Assembly: GCF_032854445.1 (NCBI RefSeq)
Contig: NC_088295.1
Coordinates: 82,444,644-82,504,643, forward strand
Source of the DNA: Liolophura sinensis
Lineage: Eukaryota; Mollusca; Polyplacophora; Chitonida; Chitonidae
Direction: 5' to 3'
Length of the DNA: 60,000 nt
Below are positions 1-9,324 of the stretch, piece after piece (positions within the stretch are counted from its first letter, which is position 1; each line of letters opens with the position of its first letter). The notes below the pieces were generated by a model. That model made no database searches. It was not told where the DNA came from and worked only from the letters and a program-made list of their open reading frames with translations. Both the position numbers and the translations under genes were made by a program.

Positions 1-538
1 AATATTGGATTTATTAATTACGTGAAAGTACAAAGCACACATTATTAGTTAAGTTTCCCGGCGATAGATCGGCAGTAGGACTCCAATGCATGATGTTTGT
101 GGAAACCACGACCATACGCAGGCTGCTGGTAGACCTTCGGGCAATATATAGAATCACCTGGTTTCAGTGTGCTTTTTTACCTCAATCCGTATCATACACT
201 CTTTTGTTGTACGGATATTTGGAATGTGAAAACAAAAACACAGCTTACAGAGAACATGTATATTTATAGGTCGTTGTGGAAGTTATTTACACAATCCTGC
301 ATGCATATGTTTTGCATTTGCCAAAATAACATAGCACAATAACAATTCACGAAGACGGCATGATGTCTCCCATACCAGGCATAAACTTGACCACCTGTAA
401 ACCAGAAAATACACACAAGCATTTCATATCCAAAAAACTTTCATTAAAAATGTACAACAGTTCGGAAGACAAATGTTTGGAATGCATACGACTAATTTAT
501 CAGTTTATTTAAGTATGTGGAATTGCAAAGCACACATT
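1..538. repeat. Near-identical copy of 7752-7802 joined to 8836-9324
   Basis: Bases 1-52 match 7752-7803. From about base 50 to 538 the sequence matches 8836-9324 (offset 8786), and I found one mismatch (GCTGGT here, GCTGAT there). Relative to the 7.7-9.3 kb locus this copy lacks about 1 kb, including the SINE at 8140. The copy stops exactly at the assembly gap. It is either a recent duplication with a deletion or an assembly or haplotype artefact. No coding potential is seen. Confidence 0.9.
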
Positions 539-738
539 NNNNNNNNNNNNNNNNNNNNNNNNNNNNNNNNNNNNNNNNNNNNNNNNNNNNNNNNNNNNNN
601 NNNNNNNNNNNNNNNNNNNNNNNNNNNNNNNNNNNNNNNNNNNNNNNNNNNNNNNNNNNNNNNNNNNNNNNNNNNNNNNNNNNNNNNNNNNNNNNNNNNN
701 NNNNNNNNNNNNNNNNNNNNNNNNNNNNNNNNNNNNNN
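539..738. other. Assembly gap (200 N)
   Basis: Exactly 200 undetermined bases. A round number is typical of a scaffolding gap of arbitrary size. Open frames crossing it are meaningless. The near-exact repeat on its left side suggests the assembler broke at an unresolved duplication. Confidence 0.99.
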
Positions 739-1238
739 TTGTTGATTTTAGACAGAATTATAACAAAAATTACTTATTTGCTCGAGGCTGCATGGTTTCA
801 AAATGCTATGTCCATTACTTCTTCCAGACACAACAATTACAAACGTGGAAGACACGAATGAATATTTGATATGATATAGAAGAAGTGTGATCTGAACGTG
901 GTCCTGTGTTATACAAGTTATTCCTTGCGAATGGTGAAAAAAAGCCATACGTTCGTCTTATAACAGGACTTGGGCACATGTAGCTGGAGCGAGAAAAAAT
1001 AAAACGAGACAGAGTTCTGTATTTAATAAAACTTTGATTTCTCCAAAATTTATTTTCCCTCTAAGAAAAGCTCTCATAGATCTTGGGTGATACTGCATTT
1101 ATTTGATTGTTCTGAGTTACAGTCCAGTAGCAATTCAGTGATTCCGGAGTGCATGAATATTAGAACTTATATTTCTTACCAACTACTACCTGCCTGCAAC
1201 TCTCTAGGTGTGTGCGCGCATAGTGATTCCCATTGGTA
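739..1238. other. Unassigned AT-rich sequence
   Basis: No repeat or convincing exon. A fair 3' splice signal (pyrimidine-rich, ending TTCCAG near 827) leads only into short open frames on the + strand. Confidence 0.4.
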
Positions 1239-1362
1239 TTAAATGTTGTTGACAACTTGATCTCCGTTTTTATCTCGTGAGTAAATAAAGAAACCGGCGA
1301 ATTTCTTTTCAGGCACCACAATCATGCCCATTCCACTTTCCGCGGTGAGTAAATATTTCCAG
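1239..1362 (-). CDS. Ambiguous candidate terminal exon (41 codons)
   Basis: Read on the minus strand, an acceptor ending CATCACAG (AG at 1363-1364) is followed by one base and then 40 sense codons to a TAA at 1239-1241. The peptide is moderately protein-like, with the core GMGMIVVPEKKFAGFF and a charged end RDKNGDQVV. The same DNA can be read on the + strand as a 32-nt micro-exon (1313-1344) between a good acceptor (TTTCTTTTCAG) and a consensus donor (GTGAGTAA). Both cannot be right, and neither may be. Forty codons is not rare by chance. No function is recognised. Confidence 0.15.
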
Positions 1363-2071
1363 CTGTGATGAGCTACAGAGAACATCAAACTAAGTCTTGC
1401 AAATATTCTGATGTCGCAAAAAAAACAAAAGGAAAAAACCCAGCTTTTTATGTTTTTTGTAGAAAACACCTAATTGCCACGCCTTGTACTTAATGAAATG
1501 TTAAAGTCGAAACAAAAATAAAAATCATAGGAAGAACAGTGATGGTCTCTTGACCGCAATGTCTCTGGAGATTTTATTTTTGCGTTTTGGCCTCGGTCGA
1601 AATAATTATCGTATCGTGTTGTACGGGTTTACCCTGGGTGCTTCATTTCCATGAAATGGTTCAACTGATTTGACATGAAAACTATTGACGTAACAATAAT
1701 TTTAAGGCAAATGTTATGTAGACGTCTAAGCAGAATTCAATAAAACAAAAGGAACAGTATTTAGAGGCCATAAAAACGCATGTTTTAGAGGCGTGTCGTT
1801 TGCGCAAAGTTATGTTTTGTAACGTGAGCCCCCCAGAATATCTGAAGCTATGACTAGCAGGATACAGCCGATGGTCTCTCACCTTTTATTCACTAGAATG
1901 CCGAAGAGGAGAAAGGTGTCTCCTGTGGAACCAACGAATTTGCTTCACAGGGCACGTGCTTCAATGTAGTTTTTTTTCAACAGTGTTATTGAATTCGTGG
2001 TGATGGATTGGGCTCCAATCCAACCACACGTAACTTGCTCAAAGCTCAAAGAATCCTGAGCTGTATTTTGA
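1363..2071. other. Unassigned sequence
   Basis: No repeat, exon or RNA gene that I can support. One minus open frame (1682-1882) has an unremarkable composition. Confidence 0.4.
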
Positions 2072-2260
2072 TCCATCAATTTTGTATTTGCATGGTTTAA
2101 GCTACATGTTCCTCGGGAAATCACGGCACGATTCTACATCTTGTGCCAGCTAACAGCAGTCCCAGGCCACATCTCTGCCGGTGTCGTGACCTATGACAAG
2201 CAACTATGGTCCAGAGAGTTACAGCACTCTCTACATCTGCACTTAGCGTCAGGCGTGTAG
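2072..2260 (+). CDS. Open frame in a GC-richer block, strand uncertain
   Basis: A frame of 62 codons between TGA (2069-2071) and TAG (2258-2260) on the + strand. It has a fairly protein-like middle (VPREITARFYILCQL, then AGVVTYDKQLW). The block is visibly richer in G+C than its flanks. There is no convincing donor or start. The opposite strand has a short cysteine-rich frame over part of it, ending in SLDHSCLS. It also lies just downstream of the minus-strand gene model, where 3' untranslated sequence is expected. It could equally be a non-coding conserved block or an old repeat. No family is recognised. Confidence 0.15.
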   Translation, partial: SINFVFAWFKLHVPREITARFYILCQLTAVPGHISAGVVTYDKQLWSRELQHSLHLHLASGV

Positions 2261-2342
2261 AAGCAGTCCAGCAGCATTATACCAAATACAGTGACGAAAA
2301 GGCAGTGCAATTTTAAATTAGCTGGAAGTCCACTCAATTTGT

Positions 2343-2348
2343 TTTATT
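2343..2348 (-). terminator. AATAAA poly(A) signal, distal 3' end of the membrane-protein model
   Basis: TTTATT on + reads AATAAA on the minus strand, about 150 nt downstream of the stop codon at 2500-2502. The distance suits a short 3' untranslated region. A lone hexamer is common by chance in AT-rich DNA. Confidence 0.3.
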
Positions 2349-2454
2349 CTTCCTCAAGGGTATTTCTTTTGTCCATGAGCTCTTGCGCTTCCATTGCATG
2401 TCCAAACCTCTCTGGGCGATCTCCCTGAGGACTCTCTTCCGATTCCAGAAGCTG
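2344..2454 (-). CDS. Possible additional last exon after 2500-2756
   Basis: On the minus strand a GGTTAG acceptor (2460-2455) leads into sequence open in two frames. One gives LLESEESPQGDRPERF and then MEAQELMDKRNTLEEE before TAA at 2344-2346. The other gives SFWNRKRVLREIAQRG and similar. The second frame would be reached from the preceding exon through a weak donor at 2555/2554 (CAG then GTTTTC), giving a 100-bp intron. The acceptor has little pyrimidine tract. Because the upstream exon already ends in a stop, this may be 3' untranslated sequence instead. No domain is recognised. Confidence 0.15.
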   Translation of the reverse strand, partial: QLLESEESPQGDRPERFGHAMEAQELMDKRNTLEEE

Positions 2455-2499
2455 CTAACCTAGTCGATCTCAAACAGATCACACATTCTGACCTTTCAA

Positions 2500-2756
2500 T
2501 CAAAACAACAGGTCTTCTTGACTGGCTAATGGCGGATGAGGTGAGAGCGAAAACCTGCCTAGACTAGGTGACGGAGTTGGAGTGATTCTCGTCACTAGTT
2601 TATGTTTGGGCGTGGACTGTAGTTTGTCCAGTGTTCCAGAGTAGTTCACGGAGTCAGTGTCCCACTGTGTGTCCATGAAGTCTTCCGAACGCTCCAAGGA
2701 ATTATCATTTAGGCTGCCCGACATCTTTCTAGCCTTCTCGGCGGAGGCTTTACGAA
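2500..2756 (-). CDS. Distal last coding exon of an unrecognised single-pass membrane protein
   Basis: An acceptor with a good pyrimidine tract (TGTACCTTTCCCCAACAG; AG at 2758-2757) opens a frame of 85 codons ending TGA at 2500-2502. The exon starts with TT, which completes a GTT codon with the single G left at the end of the exon at 5579-5708. The two exons total 387 nt, exactly 129 codons. This part encodes residues 44-128: a basic start ([11 protein letters not shown]), an acidic/Ser stretch ([18 protein letters not shown]), a Thr/Pro/Ser stretch ([14 protein letters not shown]) and the end LASQEDLLF. The composition is that of a disordered, phosphorylatable cytosolic tail. The opposite strand is also open for about 43 codons and offers a donor (AAAG then GTACAA near 2769), but its composition is less protein-like. 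No family is recognised. Confidence 0.45.
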
Positions 2757-2806
2757 CTGTTGGGGAAAGGTACAAACATGCAATGTTCAATGTACAGTGT
2801 GCACCT

Positions 2807-2822
2807 AATACAGCCCGTAGAG

Positions 2823-2910
<88 letters not shown>

Positions 2911-2926
2911 CTCTACGGGCTGTATT
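2807..2926. repeat. 120-bp perfect palindrome: inverted arms around (TA)n
   Basis: A 22-bp arm (2807-2828, containing CAGCCCGTAGAGGATG) is exactly inverted at 2905-2926, and everything between is (TA)38, itself self-complementary. Outside the CAG...CTG ends lies TA on both sides, as expected for a Tc1/mariner-type target duplication. This could be a tiny MITE whose middle has expanded as a microsatellite, or a microsatellite assembled across a fold-back. Tyr-Ile peptides from this stretch are meaningless. Confidence 0.9.
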
Positions 2927-3064
2927 TAATCTTGTTAAACTCGACATTTATTTATCAGTGTATCATAGAAAGCCAAGATTGTGATCTAGCTAAAACATCC
3001 ATTTTTGATATTGAACACCTTAGATTAAAAGGTGCATTGCCACATACGCTAACCAATTATGAAA

Positions 3065-3079
3065 GGGGGGGGGGGGGGG
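3065..3079. repeat. Poly-G tract, 15 G
   Basis: Homopolymer run of 15 G in AT-rich surroundings. Its length is likely approximate because of sequencing error. Confidence 0.95.
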
Positions 3080-3230
3080 CTTGGTCCATGAATAATTCAT
3101 TTTGAATTTACCTTGTACGTTTTGTTTATGATTTGCTTTCAACATTTGTTTTTTGCCATGATATGAATGAAAAATCTGCCAGTGTGTCAACCATTCATTC
3201 ATAAAATATTTTCCATCTACATTTCTACAG

Positions 3231-3341
3231 AGTGATGACTCAACGCAGCAGGCCTGTAAGAATCCTGACATATTTACTGCGCTGTCCCACTGGAACGCCA
3301 TGCTGAAGACACCAGACAACAGACCTGAGCCAGTAAATTAA
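3231..3341 (+). CDS. Candidate terminal exon, + strand, inside the intron of the minus-strand model
   Basis: A strong acceptor (TTTTCCATCTACATTTCTACAG, AG at 3229-3230) is followed in phase 0 by 36 codons and TAA at 3339-3341. The predicted end has a soluble-protein composition (SDDSTQQACKNPDIF, then HWNAMLKTPDNRPEPVN). No upstream exon of a + strand gene is established; the micro-exon at 1313-1344 ends in a compatible phase but is itself doubtful. The nearest clear AATAAA on + is about 1 kb downstream (near 4394). It may be a nested gene or a chance frame. The product is not recognised. Confidence 0.25.
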   Translation, partial: SDDSTQQACKNPDIFTALSHWNAMLKTPDNRPEPVN

Positions 3342-4743
3342 AACGTTAGAGACACTGGGTGAACTCGTGCTTAGCGTATATCCTTAAACTATGTGCAACT
3401 ATGTGCAACTACGTAGATCGGGATTGAACCTTTGAGTCCCGTTTACATTAACTATTGACAACTCGGAAGGTTAACATCCTATATAGCTACTGAGAAAGGA
3501 GTGAATGTTCAACCATATATATCTTGCATAAGCATACACACAGATATTCCAAAGTGACTGGCACAAATTCTCAAATGAATTGCAGTAAACCGTGTCGACA
3601 GACGGAGAATAAGAAAGAGATCGGTATTTTCGAAGCCGGTAAATTCAGGTTACAAAATGTTTGTTTATTCATAGGTGACATAGGTTCATAGGTTTTTTCA
3701 AATGAAATGTTTTTGGATGATTTTGCGTTGCAGCAAAGAGTAAAAGAAGCCCATTTCAAAGTGATAAAGTATCAAACGAACATGGAATGATGACTGAGAA
3801 AGTTAACCTGTAACAGAGGCTACCGATGAAAGGAAAAGGCTCCACAAATAAGCTTGAACTATACTCTATTTCTGTTAGTCTTCGCCTAATTTCAATTGTC
3901 TGTAAAATCTAGTCATATTCGCTTCTAAAAATGCCTTTAACCAGTGATTCGTAACAAAGCAAATTCTAGACATCGATATGTTGGAAGTCCATATTCTTGC
4001 ACAGAAAATGAAATTTCGACGGCAAGAACTCAGTCTTGGGTGACGTCGTAATTATTCCAAAGCCAATGGCATGCTGGATATTGGGCTTAGTTCAGTATCT
4101 TTTGACGAAGGGTGACAACAGTTAGCTAAACTGCTATCCATTTTATTGTAAACCTTGTTTCTGACCCTGCCACATTTGACATTATCCACACGTTTTAGTG
4201 TAATATAAACCTCACAACTGAATTTTAGTTTATATCATGTAGTATATGATCTCAAGACAGTGTGATTTTAGAGTTGAATGTTCAGATATTCTGTTAGAAA
4301 AAATAATGTAGTCTATTCGCTGGGACAGTAATGTAGGCTGTGTTACCGCGTCGAATTTCTTCTTCTAACAGCATGTTGGTGCAGCTATTGTAAAATAAAT
4401 TAGTCCCCGCTTCCATTGCCCGACATGCCACTTGTTTAGGGAATTAGAAAAAGTATTCTGACTGCATTTCCCTTGCAATAATATAGACGTACAACATATC
4501 AACGTGTAGAGCTTGTGTTCACTAACGAAAGGCAAATTTGGTATCGCGTATGACTGATTTTACACACTGCAGGAAATTGGCGACTGGCTAAAAGAAGTCG
4601 ACATAATCCGCAATGCGCACTATCTCAAGAGTGAAACATAAAAATGATACACAGCATATTAAAATAGACCCAATAAAGGCCTGACAAAATCATAGCACAG
4701 ATTTCACTTCTAACACCAGGCACATACATTCAAGAAACAATCT
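3342..4743. other. Intronic or intergenic sequence, nothing recognised
   Basis: Inside the proposed long intron of the minus-strand model. AT-rich, short open frames only, no repeat seen. Confidence 0.4.
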
Positions 4744-4749
4744 TTTATT
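4744..4749 (-). terminator. AATAAA poly(A) signal, proximal 3' end of the membrane-protein model
   Basis: TTTATT on + is AATAAA on the minus strand, about 230 nt beyond the proximal stop codon at 4981-4983. It makes the proximal exon a plausible alternative last exon. Confidence 0.3.
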
Positions 4750-4980
4750 ACCAAAACATCATATATACGGTTAATAGAGTGATGATGCATGCAGTGATAA
4801 AATATGAGAGACATAGATATTAAGTAAAATAAGCTTCGACTAATGAAGTAGGTAAGTTAAACTGCGCCGCGAGAGGGACGTCACTTGCAGTTAGCTGCGA
4901 CGAACTATTCCAATTCGGAATTGTCTTTGTGAACATGCCTGGTGATTTCCCTTGACAGGGGCATCTATGTACGTGCTTGT

Positions 4981-5021
4981 CTACACCACATTGGCTGAAT
5001 CGTGTCTGGGCGCTAGTGGGT
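4981..5021 (-). CDS. Proximal alternative last exon of the membrane-protein model
   Basis: A strong acceptor on the minus strand (CCACTCTCTCTTACAG, AG at 5023-5022) is followed by AC, completing a GAC codon with the G left by the exon at 5579-5708. Twelve codons follow (PLAPRHDSANVV), then TAG at 4981-4983. Use of this exon would give a 56-residue protein: the membrane helix, the basic stretch and a short tail. In another phase the same acceptor opens 66 codons (for example HRCPCQGKSPGMFTK), but that phase does not fit the upstream exon. Downstream lies an AATAAA at 4744-4749. Short exons like this can arise by chance; support comes from the splice site, the matching phase and the poly(A) signal together. 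Confidence 0.3.
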
Positions 5022-5578
5022 CTGTAAGAGAGAGTGGTTAGTAAGACATGTTACGGGTTACGTAGGCTACAAGTAGAGGTGCAACCAACTGTATATGTGC
5101 TCCAAAATAGCCCCAATTCCACAGATAGTATATTGTAATCAAAGCACTTGGGTGAGATACTCTATCCGACTTGGTAGTTAACCATGTGCATTTACCATTA
5201 AACTGTTCAGGTACATATGAATTTCTACATATTAGCGTAAAGGATTACAGTATGACCGTTTAATTTATGTGAACCCCACCGTCTTAAGCAATATATTGCA
5301 TTTTAAGCAATAGATTTATTATACGGTGTACACGCTATATTTGCTCTCCACTATGTGACGGAAATACACACCTCTGAGACGTTGTTCTGTTAATCTAATA
5401 CCAATGCTTCCAAGACGTTAGTCTTTAGTTTATTAGTATCAGTTAAGCATGGTTCGCTGGGCATATAAGTACATTGGTGAAGTTATCATTGAGCTTAAAA
5501 GCAAATGCGATTGATATGTCTGAAACAAGTCTTCCATTTTCAAAAGAAATATATTTAGCAATATCCTCTTTAAATCAC

Positions 5579-5708
5579 CTCTATAAATCTTCTTCGCTCT
5601 TTTTGCTCCGAACCGCTTCTTGATGTAAGGAAACAGGTACATGGCAGCTAGCAGAAGTAGTATAACCCCGATAGGTGGCACCCTGAAATTATGCTTCAAT
5701 AGTCTCAT
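5579..5708 (-). CDS. First coding exon of an unrecognised single-pass membrane protein
   Basis: ATG at 5706-5708, preceded directly by an in-frame TGA. It encodes 43 residues plus one base and ends at a good donor (TATAGAG then GTGATT, intron from 5578). Residues 1-9 (MRLLKHNFR) are basic. Residues 11-29 (PPIGVILLLLAAMYLFPYI) form one membrane helix. Residues 30-43 (KKRFGAKRAKKIYR) are strongly basic, like a stop-transfer or cytosolic anchor. The helix near the N-terminus without a cleavage-type site suggests a signal anchor. The exon joins in frame to 2500-2756 (128 residues in all) or to 4981-5021 (56 residues). Alternatively TTTCAG at 5688-5683 is an acceptor, and the ATG lies in an intron of a longer gene with more exons to the right. 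No family is recognised. Confidence 0.4.
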
Positions 5709-6660
5709 TCAGACCAAAAATATACCGCCGTATCCACGAATTTATCATATTTGAACTAGCTCTGAAGATCTGTGATTATACGTATACCATTACAGCCCTG
5801 TCTTGTTCCATAAACTTATTTATCTCCAACCGCCGTGCTTGAATGCATAATTCTCACAGCCCATACAAGGGAGATAACTACTGACACTTATAGCATATTT
5901 TGTACTTGTTTAATCTTTTCTTCAGTTTTGTTTAGTTTGTTTGAGAAATGTTTTTAGGGATCAGTGTTGATTATGGTTCCCACTAGGTCATTACTGGAGA
6001 GACTCGTCCTAAACAATTAGCCGGAATGCGTGTCAAAGGTCTAACTTGCCCTATAGTGGCAGTGGTTATTGTATACATGGTCCCCATCACTGTGAGGGGT
6101 ATGCATTCAAGTGGCGATTGGAGCTGGAAGTTATCCAGTTACCACTATAGTTTAATGCTTGTGTGGGTTTACTAATGATGACACATGGGAGCACCTATCT
6201 GGAATTGATAGCTGGGACGACTGTGACTACGGACAGACAAATTATTTAGTAGTGCCCTGCAGTAGTGTACTGAAGTCAGCAAGGGAAGTACAGTACAGCC
6301 CACATCAAAACGAAAATCTAGCGCATTAGACCCACAGGTAGACGGTCGACAATCTCGCGGTAACAACGCGATGTCTCGTGCAGAGCTAACGGGGTATGCC
6401 CCCCATTCAGCGGGATCGGGAGTTCATCACCAGTTCAAATGTAGTCCGGCTGTAAGCAAAGTATGGCTCCACGTGTGGTCGCACAGCTCACGGGGCACGC
6501 AGAAGTCTGTCTCACGTGGTATGTGACCAACCGGTATGTCTATCATAGGTCATCGCTGGGCATTGTTCCGTTTCGTTTCCACAGATAATTAATGTAAAAA
6601 GAATATAAGAAAAGGACAGACACATATTCAGAATGGTTGAAGAAAACGAGCAGTTTTCCC
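5709..6660. other. Upstream region of the membrane-protein model, nothing firm
   Basis: If the ATG at 5708 is the true start, a promoter should lie here. I see no TATA box placed convincingly. A GGGAGATAACT motif occurs at about 5870; close variants recur near 9917 and 14341. The 6.0-6.55 kb part is richer in G+C and has short open frames on both strands that I cannot assign. Confidence 0.35.
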
Positions 6661-6669
6661 ACCGCCATA

Positions 6670-7300
6670 TAGATAACCTTAGAAAGTCCTTGAAATTTTA
6701 ATACGCCAATTTTCCATTTAATGCGTACAAATACAACAACGTATTAACATATATACAATCTTCGTGAAATAAAGCGCAGGTTTTACTTGAAATGAACCAA
6801 AAGTTACAATGAAATCTAACACAAATGATGTATGCAATTTTTATTTTCTTGTCATTTTTTCAGGACTATTAGATGTATTACCGCTATTCATGAGAAAGGT
6901 GTGTGCTGACGGCCACCGCGGCTCTAACAAAATAATGAAACCAATATTCGAAATCATGTTTGAAGCAGAATAATCTTGGAAAATCCTTGAAATTTAATGC
7001 GCCAAGTTTCCATTTAATGCGTACAACTGCAGTAATGTATGAATATATTCCGATCAGTCTTTACATCTTGTACAAACTTCGTTAACTGGATCTCAGGTGT
7101 CGTTTGAAATAAATTATATGTTAAAATAAAATCTTTGATCAAAATGACGAAAACAATTTTTATTTTGTCATCATTTTGTTTATGACTTTTTCTAACCGAT
7201 TTGACTATATTATTACAGCCATTCATCAGGCAGCCTCAAGCACTACCAGGATAGTGGCCCCAAACACAACAGCAGTTCGACGAAGCCATGTTTGATGGAG
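6670..7300. repeat. Diverged tandem duplication, unit about 0.3 kb
   Basis: The block starting near 6680 (TCCTTGAAATTTTAATACGC and on) recurs near 6982 with many substitutions. Both share a later AATTTTTATTTT...GTCAT stretch and an ATTCATSAG end. The start of a third unit (GAAGCCATGTTTGATGGAGA, compare GAAATCATGTTTGAAGCAGA at 6950) is visible near 7280. It is an old, decayed array with no coding content. Confidence 0.65.
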
Positions 7301-7991
7301 AATGAAGTTTATGTGATTCTCCCCCTGAATCCTCCGAGCGTAACCTTACACAATCTTGCATGTATAGGCTATACATAAGAAAGACTTCTTATTTTTGTCT
7401 TATTTTTGACGTCATTTTCGTCCTGATAATAAGGGATAATTCATGTAAATGCGGCAGCCGCCAAATGAAGTAATCCACACCATCGCCTATAGACCTAATC
7501 CTCCTGTTTACAGAAAGACGATGTCATCGGAAAGACGGAGGCATGGTGTCATCTCCGATCCAAAATATATATTTACCACCTGTAAACTAGAAAATATACA
7601 CAAGCATTTCTTATCAAAAAGAGATTTGTCTAGTTAAAACGTGCACCAGCTCCGAAGAAAACATTTTGAGTTGCAGAGACAGCAAAACGGCAATATTAAC
7701 CAAGATTCAGTTTTTGTCTTTGACAAACGTTAAAATTACGAGAGTTTTCGGGAATATTGGATTTATTAATTACGTGAAAGTACAAAGCACACATTATTAG
7801 TTAGGTAATCACAAAGTTGGTTCGGTTATTTCCATATTTGGAAAAGTTATAGCTTGAAACGCATCCCTTGTAGATTTAACAGAATGGGTACGGACGGGCG
7901 GTTAATCTACCGGCATCAGACCTGCGGTAGCCAGCGGGTTAAACTAACACTGTGTACTCCCAGTGTTCGAAGATGTTGACGTCACAGATAG

Positions 7992-8005
7992 CCCCCCCCC
8001 CCCCC
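7992..8005. repeat. Poly-C tract, 14 C
   Basis: Homopolymer inside one unit of the degenerate array; the homologous place near 9525 has only CCCC, so the run expanded in this copy. Confidence 0.9.
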
Positions 8006-8139
8006 AACCATGGTGGTAAACAGTCCAAAAAACATTCGGTAAAATTGTATACAACAGTTATGAAGACAAAATTTTGCATCACAGAAGACTATATTTCCAA
8101 CGGCCATATTAACCAAGATAGAGTTCCGAGAGTTTTGAT

Positions 8140-8404
8140 TTATTTATTTATTTGATTGGTGTTTTACGCCGTACTCAAGAATATTTGACTTATACGACGG
8201 CAGTCAGCATTATGGTAGGTGGAAACCGGACACAGCCCGAGGGAAATCCGCGACCATCCGCAGGTTGCTGCGAGACCTTCCCACGTACGGCCGAGAGGAA
8301 GCCAGCATGAGCTGGACTTGAGCTCACAGCGACCGCATTGGTGAGAAACTCCTAGGTCATTGCGCTGCGCTAGCGCGCTAACCAACTGAACCACGGAGGT
8401 CCCC
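8140..8404 (-). mobile_element. Full-length tRNA-headed SINE with 14-bp target duplication
   Basis: On the minus strand it begins with a tRNA-like head (CTCCGTGGTTCAGTTGGTTA as box A region, GTGAGCTCAAGTCCAGCTCA as box B region). It continues through a GC-rich core (GGATGGTCGCGGATTTCCC) and ends with TACGGCGTAAAACACCAATC plus an AAAT-type tail. The 14-bp direct repeat CCGAGAGTTTTGAT flanks it at 8126-8139 and 8405-8418, proving insertion into an older array unit. Non-autonomous; it needs a partner LINE for reverse transcription. The family resembles RUDI/V-SINEs of molluscs from memory, which a library search should test. Confidence 0.93.
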
Positions 8405-8835
8405 CCGAGAGTTTTGATGAATATTGGATTTATTAATTACCTGAAACTAAAAGCACACATTATTAGCTAAGTAATCACAAAATGGTTCAGGTTATTTGGA
8501 AAAGTTGTGAGCTTGAAACGACAAACCAACAAAATATCCACAGGCATTTCTTATTAAAAAGGGATTTGTTTTGTAACAACGTACTACAGTTCTGAAGTTT
8601 GAGTCTAAGAAGACTTATTCCTACGGCAATATTAACCAAGATACAATTTTGTCTTTGACGAACCTTACATTTCCGATAGTTTTCTGGAGTATTGGATTTA
8701 CTTATTACGTGAAACTACAAAGCATATATTATTAAACTAATCACAAAGTTAGTTGAGATATTTCAATATCTGTAAGATTTAAGAACTTGAAACGCACCTC
8801 GTATACATTTAACACAGTGCGTGCAGAAAGGCCAT

Positions 8836-9324
8836 TAAGTTTCCCGGCGATAGATCGGCAGTAGGACTCCAATGCATGATGTTTGTGGAAACCACGACCA
8901 TACGCAGGCTGCTGATAGACCTTCGGGCAATATATAGAATCACCTGGTTTCAGTGTGCTTTTTTACCTCAATCCGTATCATACACTCTTTTGTTGTACGG
9001 ATATTTGGAATGTGAAAACAAAAACACAGCTTACAGAGAACATGTATATTTATAGGTCGTTGTGGAAGTTATTTACACAATCCTGCATGCATATGTTTTG
9101 CATTTGCCAAAATAACATAGCACAATAACAATTCACGAAGACGGCATGATGTCTCCCATACCAGGCATAAACTTGACCACCTGTAAACCAGAAAATACAC
9201 ACAAGCATTTCATATCCAAAAAACTTTCATTAAAAATGTACAACAGTTCGGAAGACAAATGTTTGGAATGCATACGACTAATTTATCAGTTTATTTAAGT
9301 ATGTGGAATTGCAAAGCACACATT
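8836..9324. repeat. Second copy of the 50-538 segment
   Basis: Matches 50-538 with a single mismatch that I found. It sits inside the degenerate array. It contains a short relic of the SINE core at about 8872-8926 (GTGGAAACCACGACCATACG), also present at about 86-140. Confidence 0.9.

Noticed and set aside
473-861. Frames crossing the N gap
   Set aside because: They consist mostly of undetermined residues.
2824-2984. Tyr-Ile repeat peptides
   Set aside because: Direct translation of (TA)n.
3020-3319. Minus frame with a polyproline stretch
   Set aside because: The prolines come from the poly-G tract; the rest overlaps the better + strand exon candidate.
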